64,000 nucleotides of DNA from Candidatus Streptomyces philanthi (GCA_018114805.1 CP073042.1:1550001-1614000); one strand, 5' to 3'. Shown: positions 1-10,871, numbered from the stretch's first letter. Program-made: numbers and translations. Notes: generated from the letters alone by a model not told the origin.

Positions 1-1088
1 CGAGCAGCACGAGCGTGCCGCCCGTGGCCAGCAGCGGCAGCGCGAACGCGTTGGCGGCCAGCCGCTCCCCGTCGGCGCTCGCCGCGTCGAGGAACGGCCA
101 GTCGAACCGCAGGGTGGCCCGGCCGAGCAGCTCCTTGACCGGTCCGAGCTGCGCGATCGAGAAGACCGCGACGATCAGGGCGTACGGGGCGTAGGCGCGC
201 AGCACCTCGGGGCGCGGGTCCACGCGGTCCACGTCCGCGTCGTGCGCGCCGGTGAGCACGGCCGCGCGGACCTGTCCGGTGGCCGGGCGGCGGGCGGAGG
301 GGGTGGCGGGCCAGGGCCACGGCGCCGGCGAGCGCGGCGCCGATGTCGGCGAGCTGGGCCGAGAGGTAGTTCGCCGCCGCGAACTGTGCGAGTGCGAAGG
401 CCAAGCCGCAGGCGAGCGCGGGTCGCCAGGTCTCGCGCAGGCCGCGCCGGCCGTCCAGGAGGGCGACCAGGATGAGCGGCACCAGCAGCGCGAGCAGCGG
501 GGTCTGTCGTCCGACGACCGCAGCGACGGTGTCCAGCGGCAACTCGGTGACCTGCGCGAGGGTGACCACGGGGGTGCCCATGGCGCCGAAGGCGACCGGC
601 GCGGTGTTGGCGACCAGGGCGACCACCGCCGCCCTGACCGGGTCGAAGCCGAGCGCGACCAGCATCACCGAGCAGATCGCCACCGGCGCGCCGAACCCGG
701 CCAACGCCTCAAGGAGCGCCCCGAAGCAGAACGCGATCACCAGCGCCTGCACCCGGGGGTCGTCCGAGAGCCGGCCGAAGGAACGGCGGAGCACGTCGAA
801 GTGGTCGGTGCCCACCGTCATCCGGTACACCCACAGGGCGTTGACGACGATCCACAGGATGGGGAAGAGGCCGAACAGCGCCCCCTGGGCCGCGCCGGAC
901 AGGGTCTGCCCGACGGTCATGTCGTACGCGCCCCAGGTGACAAGCCCGGCGACGGCGAGGCCGGCGAGCCCGGCACGCGGTGCCCGTACGCGCGCCGCGT
1001 CGAGCAGGGTGAGGACGGTGGCGAGCGGAAGGGCGGCGACGAGCGCGGACAGGGCAAGCGAACCGGCGACCGGTTCCAGTTGCGGCAC
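1..1088 (-). pseudogene. L-lactate permease (LctP family), 3' part, frameshifted, runs off window
   Basis: The minus strand encodes an LctP-type polytopic membrane protein that would import L-lactate or glycolate with protons. The family segment GALLEALAGFGAPVAIC is visible, followed by GAMGTPVVTLAQVTELPL, with repeated hydrophobic helices. Translation starts at GTG 1088 or at TTG 1091/1094, behind a GGGAGG motif. The frame is good down to about position 300. There the five-base G/C run at 299-303 shifts the frame, and the family sequence resumes in the next frame (APYALIVAVFSIAQLGPVKE) and continues past the window edge. Removing one base from the run restores one continuous frame. The family is usually over 500 residues, so the C-terminal part lies outside. 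Family assignment is confident; whether the break is real is unknown. Confidence 0.8.
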
Positions 1089-1310
1089 CAACAAGCGGAC
1101 CTCCCGGGTGGGAGGAATGGTCGTGTCCGCGACAAGGCGGCGTCAACACGGCATGGACGCCACAGGTCCGCGCCCCCGACCGCCGGGCTGCCGCGCGCCG
1201 CGGGCGGTCCCCCGGGGCCGGGACAGCGGGCCGGGACGCCGAGGGCCAAGTCAACCGGGCCAGCCGCTGCGGAACCTGGCCGCCCCGGACGGGCCGTCAG
1301 CGGGGCGGGG

Positions 1311-1864
1311 TCACCTGGGGGCCGGCACGTTCGCGGCGAACTGGCCGACGTAGTTGCCGGGCGGGCTGTAGTTCACGACGACGTACGTCTTGTCCCGCGA
1401 CTTCGCCAGCCCCACGCCCATGCCGCGGCTGCTCTTCCACACCGCCTGAGTGAAGTTGCCGCACTTGGAGAAGGTGCTCATGTCGGGTTCGCGGCCGTAG
1501 TACATGTACTCCCTGACCTGGTTATACCAGGCGTCGGCTACCTCGGCGCCGCTCGGCGAGGCGCCGGCCGGGTCCCAGGCGTAGTACAGGTTCTCGCCGT
1601 ACTTGTTGGGGGACCGGTGCTCGAACTTTCCGGACTTCGCCATCTGGTCCGCCCACTCCTGTGCCCAGCGGCTGATCGCGGGGTCGAGGACCAGCGGCGA
1701 GACGCCGTGCCGGGCGCGTTGGGCGTTGGTGCGGTCGAGGAGCTGTTGGTCGAAGGCCGGGGCGGGCGACGAGGTGGCGGGTGCGGCCAGCGTGAGGGTC
1801 GCCATCACCGCCGCCATCGCGGCCAGTGCGCCGCGCGGGCGGTACGTCGGATTGTCGTCTTCAT
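1311..1864 (-). CDS. Secreted CAP/SCP-domain protein (frame break in signal peptide)
   Basis: A CAP-superfamily (cysteine-rich secretory/PR-1-like) extracellular domain of about 150 residues. It shows LLDRTNAQRARHG at the N-terminus, then WAQEWADQMAKSGKFEHR, GENLYYAWDP, and the C-terminal CGNFTQAVWKSS and VVVNYSPPGNYVGQF segments typical of bacterial CAP proteins. The in-frame part has a hydrophobic signal core (LAAMAAVMATLTLAAPA). The ATG at 1864 reads MKTTIRRTARAA, a typical signal-peptide N-region, but it joins the hydrophobic core only after a one- or two-base frame correction near 1830-1840. The annotated start therefore assumes that correction. No strong ribosome site is visible. Function within the family is unknown; such proteins are secreted and often wall-associated. 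Confidence 0.75.
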
Positions 1865-2062
1865 GCAGCCGTAACGAGGCCGCGCCGGCCACGTCACCCC
1901 GCGCGGGCGCGGAGCGGGGCGTACAACGGGGAGCGTCCACGAGCGGCCCGGGCCTCGCGGGCGGGTGCACGGTGGGTGCGCGGGAGCGGTGGCGCGCGGG
2001 AACGCCCGGCGCGGCGGCGCGAGAGCGAGCCGAGGGGTCGCAGGGAGGTGCCGGGGGCGGCC

Positions 2063-2496
2063 TCAGGAGTCGGGAGAGCGGAGAACCCGCAGGTGGGCGC
2101 GGCGGGCGACCTCCATGGGGTCGGCCTCGCGGCCGTGCGGCGGGCCGGCGCCAGGGGCTCCGGGGGCCCCGGTCGTGCGGGCGGGCGGCCTCGCGCACCG
2201 CGTTGGCGAGCGCTTCGAGGTCGTCACCGCTGGGTCTGGTGGGGCCGGTGTCCACGGCGAGCCGGACGACCTCCCAGCCGCGCGGCGCGGTGAGGCGCTC
2301 CGAGTGCTCCGAGCACAGGTCGTAGCAGTGCGGCTCGGCGTAGGTGGCGAGCGGTCCGAGGACCGCGGTGGAGTCCGCGTAGACGTACGTCACCGTCGCG
2401 ACGGCGGGACGGCCACGCGGTACGCGAACAGCGACGTACAGGGCTCACGACGTTGGACGGTACCGCACTCTTGAACGGGCCGCGAAGACTCTCCAT
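2063..2496 (-). pseudogene. DUF3499 family protein, two frameshifts
   Basis: An actinobacterial DUF3499 protein of about 144 residues once corrected; function unknown. Recognisable pieces are VRRCSRTA near the N-terminus, TYVYADSTAVLGPLATYAEP with HCYDLCSEHSERLTAPRGW, a linker with GDDLEALANAVREAARP, and the C-terminal DPMEVARRAHLRVLRSPDS. These lie in three different frames. Near 2412 two bases appear to be missing (the expected Cys-Gly after RTA is lost). In the G/C run near 2168-2180 one base is extra. The cysteines (RRCSR, CYDLC) suggest metal binding, which is inference. Start ATG 2496 gives MESLRGPFKSAV. The gene is divergent from the metallopeptidase gene. Confidence 0.7.
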
Positions 2497-2766
2497 GACC
2501 TCACTCCACCGTGTCGTCCTCATTCATCTTATGAACCCGGCGGCCAGCCAACCAGCCTGACCTGCGTAAGGCCAGCGATCGCGGGATTTCGCCGGGGATG
2601 ATTCCTGTCACCATTCGATCCCATTGACTCTGTGTGCACGCGCTCGGGCCGCCGGGAGGCGCCTTCACGTGAACGCCAACATGGCTGGAATGTTCATCCC
2701 TTGACAGGGTGCGTCACGCGGCGCGGCCACATGTACGCGGGCGCCCGGCGGCTACTCTCGTCAGTG

Positions 2767-3363
2767 ATGGACACCCCCGTACCTCCCCCGCCCGGCGCTG
2801 GGGGCACGCCCACCCCGCCCAGCGCCGGGGACGCCGCCCGCGGTCCGGCCGCCGCCGGCGGGCCCCGCGCGCGCGGCGGGGGCGCCCGCGCGGCGGGCGG
2901 TGCCGGGGACGCTCCGGCGCCGGCAGGACCGCGCCCACGGCGCCGGGACCGGCACGGCCGGGGCATGCGCGGGCCGATCGCGCCGCCGCAGGTGCCGCTG
3001 TCGGTCAGCCGCGCGGACGCCTTCGACGACCTGGTGCACGACTCGGCCGAGCGGTTGGGACGGCGCTGGCCGCAGCTGTCCGGCGTCGACTTCGCCGTCC
3101 GCGACGTGCCGGGCGCCGAGGCGAGCGCCGGTGACGGGCTCGGCCCCGCGGCGTGGAGCGACGACGCGGTGCCGCTCGGCCGGTTCATCGCTGGCCAGGG
3201 CGAGCGCCCGGCGCGGATCGTGGTCTTCCGGCGCCCGATCGAGATCCGCACCAAGAGCCGCGACGAGCGCGCGCTGCTCGTGCACGAGGTCGTCGTCGAG
3301 CAGGTCGCCGAGCTGTTGGGGCTCGCCCCCGAGTCGGTCGACCCGCGCTACGGGCAGGACTGA
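2767..3363 (+). CDS. Metallopeptidase-family (zincin-like, PF06262-type) protein
   Basis: A 198-residue protein. The first ~75 residues are low-complexity (Pro, Gly, Ala and Arg rich). The conserved core starts at MRGPIAPPQVPLSVSRADAF. A zincin-like motif HEVVVEQVAELLG near the C-terminus holds the HExxxE pattern of the actinobacterial branch of the family. No signal peptide or membrane segment is visible, so it is probably cytoplasmic. Start ATG 2767 (MDTPVPPPP) was chosen because upstream in-frame sequence is not protein-like. No clear Shine-Dalgarno is present, so the mRNA may be leaderless. It is divergent from the DUF3499 gene. Substrate unknown; the peptidase label follows the family. 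Confidence 0.75.
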   Translation: MDTPVPPPPGAGGTPTPPSAGDAARGPAAAGGPRARGGGARAAGGAGDAPAPAGPRPRRRDRHGRGMRGPIAPPQVPLSVSRADAFDDLVHDSAERLGRRWPQLSGVDFAVRDVPGAEASAGDGLGPAAWSDDAVPLGRFIAGQGERPARIVVFRRPIEIRTKSRDERALLVHEVVVEQVAELLGLAPESVDPRYGQD

Positions 3364-3573
3364 CCCGCCACCGGTTTCCGCCCCACCGCCGCCAGCTTCC
3401 ACCCCACCCCGCAGCCGCCGGCCTCCGGCCCGAATGCGTCCGCGTCCGAATGGTTTCGGCCATTTCCGAACGTCGTCGCGGGCCACGATCCGTCCGGCCG
3501 TGCTCCCCCGCGACCGACCGATCTCGGCCACCGCGCGGCGTCCTGCGGCCGGGAATCACCTCCCGGCCCGGGC

Positions 3574-5109
3574 TCAGTCGTCGTTGAGCAGCGACAGGTG
3601 CTGGTTGCCGCGCGGCACCGCGACCGTGCCCCGGTCGTCCGGCAGCCCCTGGATGGTAAACATCGGCATCCCGCCCGCCTCCACCTCAAGCAGCCGCGAC
3701 GCGTACACCGGCCCGCCGTCCAGGCGCTCGACCGTCACCGCGTACGAGCCCTTCGCGCCGTCGGGGCGGGGCGGGTCGAGGGCGAGCGTCGTGCCGGCCT
3801 TGACGGTGACCTCCCGGCTAGCCGGGCTGCCGGCCGACGAGGTGACCCGCACGGTGGCGGCCTCGTCGGGCGCGGTCAGGGACAGCGTGCTGCCCTCGGA
3901 CCGGTTGTCGGCGACCGTACCCCGGCTCTCGATCGGGGCGGAGGCCGGGATGAACGCCGTCTCCTGCTGGTCGCCCTTGCCACGCGTCACGCGCAGCGCG
4001 GCGACGAACGGCGCGGAGCCGCTGCCTTGCGGCGTGAGCACGAGCGAGCCCGGCTCACCCTTGGTGAGGTCGCCGAGGTCGATCGCGCTGGTCATCCGGC
4101 TCTTGACGCTCACCTTCTCGTGGCCGGCCGGGGTGAGGGAACCGGAGGGGTTGGAGAGTTGGATCTTCAGGTCGGCGTCGCCCGAGCCCGTGGCGTAGGC
4201 GACCAGCCGGACCGAGGTGGCGTCCTTCGGGATGCCGGGGAGCACCGCGCGGGTGCCGGGCGGGGCCGCGGCCGGCAGCCAGTCGCTGCCGATGTTGGCG
4301 TCCACGGCCTGCACGCTGGCGCCGATGCGCCCGGAGCGCACCGCCGCGTGCAGCGTAACGTTGATGGTCGGCTTGCTGACCAGAGTGGAGAGCAGCACGG
4401 GCTTGGTGGAGTGCGGCGGGATGTTGATCGACTCGCCGCTGGGCGCCTCCAGCCGGCCGTTCTCGCCGTACAGCTCCAGGTCGACCACCGCCTGGGAGCT
4501 GTCGGGGTTGGTGAGGTGGACGTAGTCCTGCCGGTTCCCCGCCGTGCTCACGCCGGGGAACCAGAAGTCGGTGCCGGGGGCGACGCAGGAGGCGCCGAGC
4601 AGGCCGCGCCCGTCGCCCGCGGTCACAGTGGTGGTCTGCTGCACGGTCCAGCCCGGGGCGAGCGCGCCGTCCGCGACGCCGATCAGCGCGGGCGGGTCAG
4701 AGCGCGAGGTGTTCTCGGAGACCGGCGTCCCGGGCTTGGCCAGCGGCACCACCGGGTCGCCGGTCAGCGCGTCGCCCTCGCCCCGCTCGCCGTCCCGCGC
4801 CTCGCCGTCCCCACCACCGTCGTCGGCGGGGTGCGCGGGGAGCAGCTCGGCTGCGGCCTTGTCACCGCCGCCCTGGCCGGGTGCCTGCGGGGTGTAGGCG
4901 GTGTACGTGGTCTCGCCGAGTTCGGACGAGGTGGGCGCGGGGCACACCAGCGCGGAGCGCTCGACCGGCATCCGGGCCGCGGCTGCCACCCGCGTGCCGC
5001 CCGAGCCGGACTTCGCGTCGGAGTCGGAATCCCCGGTCATCGACGCGAGGCCGGTGATGGCGGCCAGGGCGGTGGCGACGGCGAGCAGGGACAGGGTGGT
5101 GCGGTTCAT
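3574..5109 (-). CDS. DUF5719 family secreted/membrane-anchored protein
   Basis: A 511-residue protein with an N-terminal hydrophobic segment (LSLLAVATALAAITGLASM, residues 5-23) that serves as signal peptide or anchor, so the rest is extracytoplasmic. Residues ~130-190 are low complexity. The remainder is beta-rich Ig/fibronectin-like sequence (DYVHLTNPDSSQAVVDLELYG, then repeated VRLVAYATGSGDADLKI-type strands), which matches DUF5719. The start overlaps the stop of the upstream glycosyltransferase gene by 4 nt (ATGA), so the two are translationally coupled. This gene pair is a recurring actinobacterial arrangement next to whiB. It may be a cell-surface partner of the glycosyltransferase; biochemical function is unknown. 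Confidence 0.8.
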   Translation of the reverse strand: MNRTTLSLLAVATALAAITGLASMTGDSDSDAKSGSGGTRVAAAARMPVERSALVCPAPTSSELGETTYTAYTPQAPGQGGGDKAAAELLPAHPADDGGGDGEARDGERGEGDALTGDPVVPLAKPGTPVSENTSRSDPPALIGVADGALAPGWTVQQTTTVTAGDGRGLLGASCVAPGTDFWFPGVSTAGNRQDYVHLTNPDSSQAVVDLELYGENGRLEAPSGESINIPPHSTKPVLLSTLVSKPTINVTLHAAVRSGRIGASVQAVDANIGSDWLPAAAPPGTRAVLPGIPKDATSVRLVAYATGSGDADLKIQLSNPSGSLTPAGHEKVSVKSRMTSAIDLGDLTKGEPGSLVLTPQGSGSAPFVAALRVTRGKGDQQETAFIPASAPIESRGTVADNRSEGSTLSLTAPDEAATVRVTSSAGSPASREVTVKAGTTLALDPPRPDGAKGSYAVTVERLDGGPVYASRLLEVEAGGMPMFTIQGLPDDRGTVAVPRGNQHLSLLNDD

Positions 5110-8100
5110 GCCTGGCTCCCGTCGCGGCGGGGCCCGGGGATGGTGCCGTCGCCGTACGTCGTCTCGTCCTGCCCGGCCGGCCCCGCGCCCGGGTCGGCGG
5201 CGTCCGGGTAGGGCTGCTGCCCGTACCCGTAGGGGTCGTAGCCGCCCTGGTAGCCGCCGTTGCCACTGCCGTACGGGTCGGCCTGGCCCACCTGGTAGCC
5301 GCCGCCCGGATAGCCGGTCACCTGGTCGCCGGTGGCGGGTTGCCCCTGGTAACCGGCTTCGACGCCCTGTGCGTACGGGCCCTGGTAGGGCTGCTGGTAC
5401 GGCGCGGGGGCGGGCGGGCCGGGCTGGTCGGGGGCGTACCCGGGGCCGCCGTCCCACTGCTGGCCGTAACCCGGCTGATCGAAGCCCGGCTGGTCGAAGC
5501 CCTGTCGTGGGGCCGCGTACGGGTCGACCAGTGGCGTGCCCTGGACCGGTGTCGCCGTCGGGTCGCCGGTCGGGGGCGCCTGTGGCGCGGGTGCCGACGG
5601 TGGCAGGGGCGGCGCCGGTGGTCCTGAGCTGTCCGGCGGGCCCCAGCCGGGGCCCGCGCCGTCGGGGGCGAGGTCGGCGCCGGGCTCCGGCGCGTCGGGG
5701 CGGGGCGTGCCGGCCGCCTCGGCCGCGGCCCGCAGCCGGCGCGCCCGGCGGCCCTCGCCGGCCACGGCGCCGTCGCCCGGGCCGGGGCGCCGGTCGGCGC
5801 TCCGGGGGCGGCGGCCGCCGGCAGGTCGTCGTCCATCTCGCGGCGCCAGCCGGGCAGCGCGAGCACGAGGAGCACCAGGGCGAGCAGCACCTGGGCACAC
5901 ACCCACAGCGTGTGGCTGGTCGACGTCTCGTACGTGAGGGACAGCCGGCCGCCGGTGGCGGGCAGTTCGAAGCCCTGGGCCCAGCGGTCCACGGTGGTCC
6001 GCTTGAGTTCCCTGCCGTCGAGGGTGGCCCGCCAGCCGGGCGCGGCCTCGTCGGCGACGCGCAGCACTCGCCCCTCCGGCCCGTCGGGCACGGTGCCGTG
6101 CGCCGAGACGGGACCGGCCGCGACCGGGACCGGGACCGGGACGGCCGTCGCGTCGCCCGCGCCGGCCTTCGCAGGCGGCATGACGGCGACCCGGGACACC
6201 CGCTGGTCGACGCGCCACAGGGCGCTGCCGTCCTGCTGGCTGAGCCGGGTCAGGCCCGGGGTCGTGTCCAGGACGCGGGCGAACTGGCGCGGGGCGCTGT
6301 CGCGGACCAGCACGTAGCGCACGGCGTAGCCGCCGAGTTCGGTGGTCTGGTCGGCTCCCGAGCCGGCGACCAGGTTGGCCACGACGCTGTCGAGCCGCTG
6401 GTCGCCGCCGGCCTCGGTGGCGGCCTCGGCGTCGCCGAGCCGCGCGCCGGAGCCGCGCACCAGGATGTAGTCGACGCGCGCGGCGTCGCCGTCGAGGACC
6501 AGGGTGCGGGCCTGGTCGCGGGTGCGGGCCTCCTCGGCGACGAAGGCCGGGACCTGCACCGGGTCGCGCCGTTCGATCGGCCCGTCGGCGCCGCCCAGCA
6601 TCCAGACGCAGGCGGCGATGAGCGGTGCGAGGCCGGCGGCGAGCGCGATGAGCGCGGCCACCGGCTGCCGCCAACCGAAGCTCTGCTCGGCGACGCGGGC
6701 CCGGGCGCCCTCGGCCCCCACCAGGCCCGCGCACAACAGCGCGAGGCCGTAGACCAGGGTCGCCGGGCCGGCCCAGTGGTCGCCGCCGGCCAGCGCCGCG
6801 AACAGGAAGCCGGTCAGCGCCACCGCCCACGCGGTGCGCACCGCGAGCTGCCGCTCGGAGCGCAGCAGCGCGGCGAGCGCGGCCAGCGGCACGCCGACCA
6901 TGAGCAGCGCGCCGGGCGCGCCCGGGCCGCCGGGAGTCAGGGTGAGCAGTTCGAGTGCGGAGGCGCCGCCGGTCGCGTGGTCGAGCCCGGCCTCGTCGAA
7001 CAGCCGGCCCGGGTGCGTGAGCAGCGACAGCGACCAGGGGGCGAGCACCAGCAGCGGGGTGAGCGCGACGGCCAGGAAGCGGGTGCCGTACACGAGGAGT
7101 TGACCGACGCCGCCACAGGCGCCGCGCAGCACGAGCACGCAGGCGCCGACGACCATCGCGATCAGCCACACCACAGGCGTGAACGCCATGGTGAAGGTGA
7201 GCAGCAGCGCGTACGCCCACACCGCCCGCCAGGAGGGCGCCTGCCGGGCGGCGCCGCCGGCGCCGCGCGGCAGGGTCAGCCCGGCGGCGGCGACAGCGGC
7301 ACGCGCCATCAGCGGCAGCAGCACGGCGAGCACGGCGGTGCCGAGCCGCCCGCTGGCCAGCGCGCCCGTGGTGGCGGGCAGGAACGCGTACGCGACGCTG
7401 GCCCAGGCGCGCAGCAGCCGGGAGCCGATGAGCGGCCGGGAGGCGAAGTAGGCGCTGAGTCCGGCCAGCGGGACCGAGCAGACCAGGAGCAGAGTGAGGG
7501 TGAAGCCGGTGCTGCCGAGGAAGAAGGTGGCCAGCGCGGCGAGGACAGCCAGGTAGGGCGGGCCCGCCTCGGCGGAGCCGACGCCGACGGGCTGCCAGGT
7601 GTCAGTGTAGCGGGCCCACAGGTCGCTGACGTCGCCGGGCGCGGGCAGCAGGGCGCCGCCGGCCAGCGAGCCGCCGCCGATCAGGTCGCGGCAGGCGACG
7701 AGGGAGATGAGCAGCAGCGCGACAAAGAGCACCGGGCCCGGTTTGCGGGCGACGCGCTTGAGCCGGACGAACTGCTCGACCTCCAAGAAGTCGGCGTCGT
7801 CGCCGCCGGGCCCGGACTCGACGGCCCCGTGCCGGCCGCCGGACGCGGTCTCCGGCTCGGAGCGCCCGCCGAGGCCGCTGGCGAGCTGTTCGACGGTGGC
7901 CCGGACGGTGGCCCCGGGCGGCGGGAACAGCGGGCGCAGTTCGCTCGTGGCCACCGCGGGCCGGCCGCGCGCCCGCCGCGCCGCGAGCACCCGCTCGGGG
8001 CGCAGCAGTACGGCGCACAGCCCGGCGAACTCGTCCACGGCCTGCCCGGGGGCCTTGCCCACCAGGTAGCCGAGGGAGCGCAGCAGGGTGCCGAGGACGA

Positions 8101-9175
8101 CGCGCAGGAAGACGTAGGGGAGCAGCGCGCCACGGGTGTTGGCGAGCAGCGCGTAGACGGCGCCGGCCTTGTCGACGCGGTGCGGCGACGAGCCACGGGG
8201 CGCGAGGCAGCGCAGGGCCGAACCCTGCTCGCCGCCGGTGCCATCGGCAGGGGCAGTGGCGGTGCGGCCGGCGCGGCCCACGCAGTCGATGGGGCGCCGC
8301 TCGCGCGCGGCGGCCTCTGCGTGCCGCAGCACGGCGTCGGGGGCGACGAGCACCTGGTGGCCCAGGGCCTGGGCGCGCCAGCACAGGTCCACGTCGTCGC
8401 GCATCAGCGGGAGCCGGGCGTCGAAGCCGCCGAGTTCGTCCCACACGTCGCGCCGGATGAGCATGCCGGCGCTGGAGACGGCGAGCACGGGACGCACCTG
8501 GTCGTGCTGGCCCTGGTCCTGCTCGCGGCGCTCCAGGCCGGTCCAGCGGCGCCCGCTGCGGGCGATGCTGACGCCGACTTCGAGCAGTTGCCGCTTGTCG
8601 TACCAGCTCCGCAGCTTGGGTCCGATGACGGCGGCCCGCGGGCTGGCGTCGGCGACGCGCAGCAACTCGGTCAGGGCGGTGGGTTCGGGCGCGCAGTCGT
8701 CGTGCAACAGCCACAGCCACTGCACGGGTTCGCCGTGGGGCAGTTCGGGCATGTCGTACGCGTCGTCGCGCCAGGTGCGGGTGGCCGGGTCCCAGCCGCT
8801 GGGGCGCTTGAGGTACGGCAACTGGTCCGGCGTCAGCACCGGGGCCGTGCGCACCGCTTCGTCGACGGCCGTGCCGAAGCCGCTGCGGCGCGCGAGGTGC
8901 AGGACCCGTTCCTGGGCGAGCGCGTCGGTGAGCAACTGGGCGGAGGCGTCGGCGCTGCCGGTGTCGGCGCCCACCGCGTACTGCACCGGGCGCTCCTGGC
9001 CGAACAGGCCGGCCAGCGCGTCCGGCAGCCAGCGGGCTCCGTCGTGGGAGACGAGTACGGCGGTGACCACGTGCCGCGGGAACTCGGGCGTGGCGGACGC
9101 CGCGCCCGTGTGGGTGGGCGCGAACTCGGTGGACGCGGCCGGGTGGGAGGCCGCCGGTTGGCTGTGCACGGACAT
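5106..9175 (-). CDS. GT2 glycosyltransferase fused to multispanning membrane domain (one frameshift near the C-terminus)
   Basis: A very large protein (~1,355 residues after correction). Residues ~35-330 are a GT-A fold family 2 glycosyltransferase: VVTAVLVSHDGARWLPDALAG, WLWLLHDDCAPEPTAL with the DD metal/nucleotide site, then GGFDARLPLMRDDVDLCWRA. A long integral-membrane part follows with about a dozen hydrophobic helices from LLFVALLLISLVACRDL onward, an extracytoplasmic segment, and a last helix LLALVLLVLALPGW. The frame then breaks near 5760-5790. The following frame continues as a cytosolic tail rich in Pro, Gln, Gly and Tyr up to the stop that overlaps the DUF5719 start. It probably exports or builds a surface glycan; donor and acceptor are unknown. 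Confidence 0.8.
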
Positions 9176-9889
9176 CGAGGTACGGGCCCCGGTTCGCTGG
9201 ACTGCGGTGGACGCGTGGGCCCCGCTGGGGCGCCGGCGCGTCTCGGACGGGCCCCCACACTAACGGCTCGGCCGCCCGGCGCCGTCGCACTGTCCGGGCC
9301 GCACCTCCGGCCCGCTCGCCCGGGTCACGTCACCGCTCCGGCCGGGCCGCGTCCCGAACCCCCGGACCGGGGCGCGTTCCGCCGCGCGTACGGCGCTCGC
9401 GCGCACGGGGCCGCATACGACCGGGCCGCGCCCGCTGACGAGGCCGCTGAGCCGCGCCGGTTCGGAGGGCCGCGCGCGCCCGAGCCCCCGCCCCGCTCCC
9501 GCCCGCCCCGCGGGTCCGTGGGCCCGATGCGGCCGGCGCCACTCGGATATGTTCACATCGCGCACCACATCGGACACTGACATGTCCCACCTTGTCACGA
9601 CACACCCGGTGCCATCTCCCGTACGCATGTCCGCGCCGCACGAGCCGAGCGCCTAGCCGGGGCCCGACGCGGCGTCAGCGAGCGGCGTGGGCCCGGCGGT
9701 CCCAGGCTCGGCGAAGGCGAGCGGGCCCGGCCCCGGCAGCGGGGCGAGCCCGGCGCGTACCGGCGTCACCGGCAAGAGCGACGCGCGAGGCACGGACTCA
9801 CAGGGGCGCTCAACGCGACGGTCCGCCTCCCGAGCGCCGTGGCGCCGGGGGCGGACCGTGGGTGAAGCCTTTGTGGGGGGACCAGCCGT
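9176..9889. other. Intergenic region between whiB and the GT2 gene
   Basis: No convincing gene is present. Long open frames here are compositional shadows of very G/C-rich DNA. The whiB-proximal end (about 9818-9859) holds a terminator-like hairpin. Around 9545-9610 is a lower-GC patch with repeated CGATGTG words on the minus strand, which may be the promoter area for the glycosyltransferase gene. Confidence 0.5.
9818..9859 (-). terminator. Terminator-like hairpin after whiB
   Basis: An outer stem of 10 bp (ACGGTCCGCC paired with GGCGGACCGT) encloses a second perfect inner stem (GCGCC-GT-GGCGC). It begins 30 nt past the whiB stop. There is no U-tract, as is common in streptomycetes. Confidence 0.6.
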
Positions 9890-10153
9890 TCAGACCGCGG
9901 CCTTTTTGAGTCGTCGGCGTTCGCGTTCGGACAGACCGCCCCAGATTCCAAAGCGTTCATCATGTGCGAGGGCGTATTCGAGGCACTCGGAGCGGACCTC
10001 ACAGGCGAGGCAGACCTTCTTTGCCTCGCGCGTGGACCCGCCCTTTTCCGGGAAGAACGATTCGGGATCGGTCTGAGCGCACAGCGCGCGCTCCTGCCAG
10101 CCGAGCTCCTCGTCCGCCTCTTCGACCAGCAGTTGCTGGAACAACTCGGTCAT
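9890..10153 (-). CDS. whiB: WhiB-family iron-sulfur transcription factor WhiB
   Basis: An 87-residue WhiB-like regulator. Four cysteines at 25, 48, 51 and 57 (CxxC spacing in the middle, VCLACEVRSEC) would ligate a 4Fe-4S cluster. The GIWGG turn and the basic tail RERRRLKKAAV form the DNA-binding end. Length and sequence match the developmental WhiB of streptomycetes, which acts with WhiA (both govern sporulation septation) and binds the principal sigma factor. An upstream in-frame GTG at 10216 would add 21 residues not seen in the family, so ATG at 10153 was chosen. A vegetative-type promoter lies about 70-100 bp upstream. Lower-GC DNA further upstream leaves room for additional developmental promoters. 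Confidence 0.93.
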   Translation of the reverse strand: MTELFQQLLVEEADEELGWQERALCAQTDPESFFPEKGGSTREAKKVCLACEVRSECLEYALAHDERFGIWGGLSERERRRLKKAAV

Positions 10154-10223
10154 GTGCGCCCCTCGTCCGTCATTGCGCATTGCGTCGCGTGCCGCAGCCG
10201 TGAGCGTGAACGACACGTGTGAA

Positions 10224-10253
10224 ATTACAAGTGTGCCGATCCGAGCCAGTCAA
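10224..10253 (-). promoter_or_regulatory. Probable sigma-70-type promoter for whiB
   Basis: On the minus strand a TTGACT -35 hexamer (10248-10253) is followed after 18 bp by TGTAAT (10224-10229). This is close to the HrdB consensus and would give a leader of roughly 60-65 nt before the whiB start. A second TTGACT-like copy lies just upstream. Confidence 0.5.
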
Positions 10254-10871
10254 CAGTCAAGCCGAGATCTGCTATTGGGCCGCTTATTCACTTTGCGGAA
10301 CCAAAGGCTTGCAGAAAGTTTTCAAATAAGCCTAAAGCAGGACACATCTACCGCCCCGCCGCGTTCGGCGCACGCTACGGCGCCTTCCCGCCGAAGCAGA
10401 CGCCACGCCTGCCGGTCCCAGTTGCGGTCCACACGCCAAAGCGAACCTGATCACATCCCGCCACCCGCACGGGACAACGATCGCGAGCCCCGACGGCGTC
10501 AACGACTGCGGATGCTGCGCCACCTCTCCGGTGACACGAGTGCACAAACCTTTCTCCGGCCGGAGTAACCGGATGAGGTGAAACATTACCCCCAAAATGG
10601 ACAGCCGGTTGACAGGATCGAGCAGACCCGGTCTCCTTGGTGACATGTCAGTGAGCCCCATGCCCCGGCCGACCCGTGCCTACGGGTTCCGCTGCGCTGT
10701 GCAGGCCCGCTGTCGCTGTTCCAGCTGTTGACGCCACCGAGCTCCAGCTTTCCGCTTGCCTCTGCTTTCCCCTCGTTCCACTGCCACCGCGTGCGCGTCG
10801 GGTCGCCCGACGCCGTGCGCGGGGCTGATCGCACCGCGCGCCACCCGCACTTCTGCCGAGGAACTCCGTAC

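Noticed and set aside
252..1874. 540-codon plus-strand open frame
   Set aside because: It is antisense to the lactate permease and CAP genes, and its composition is the Arg/Gly/Gln pattern of GC-rich shadows.
4901..9580. 1,559-codon plus-strand open frame
   Set aside because: It is the complement of the GT2/membrane gene, whose frame shows clear family motifs; the long frame results from GC bias.
9260..9628. Minus-strand 122-codon frame between whiB and GT2
   Set aside because: Arg/Gly/Pro-rich with no ribosome site or recognisable motif.
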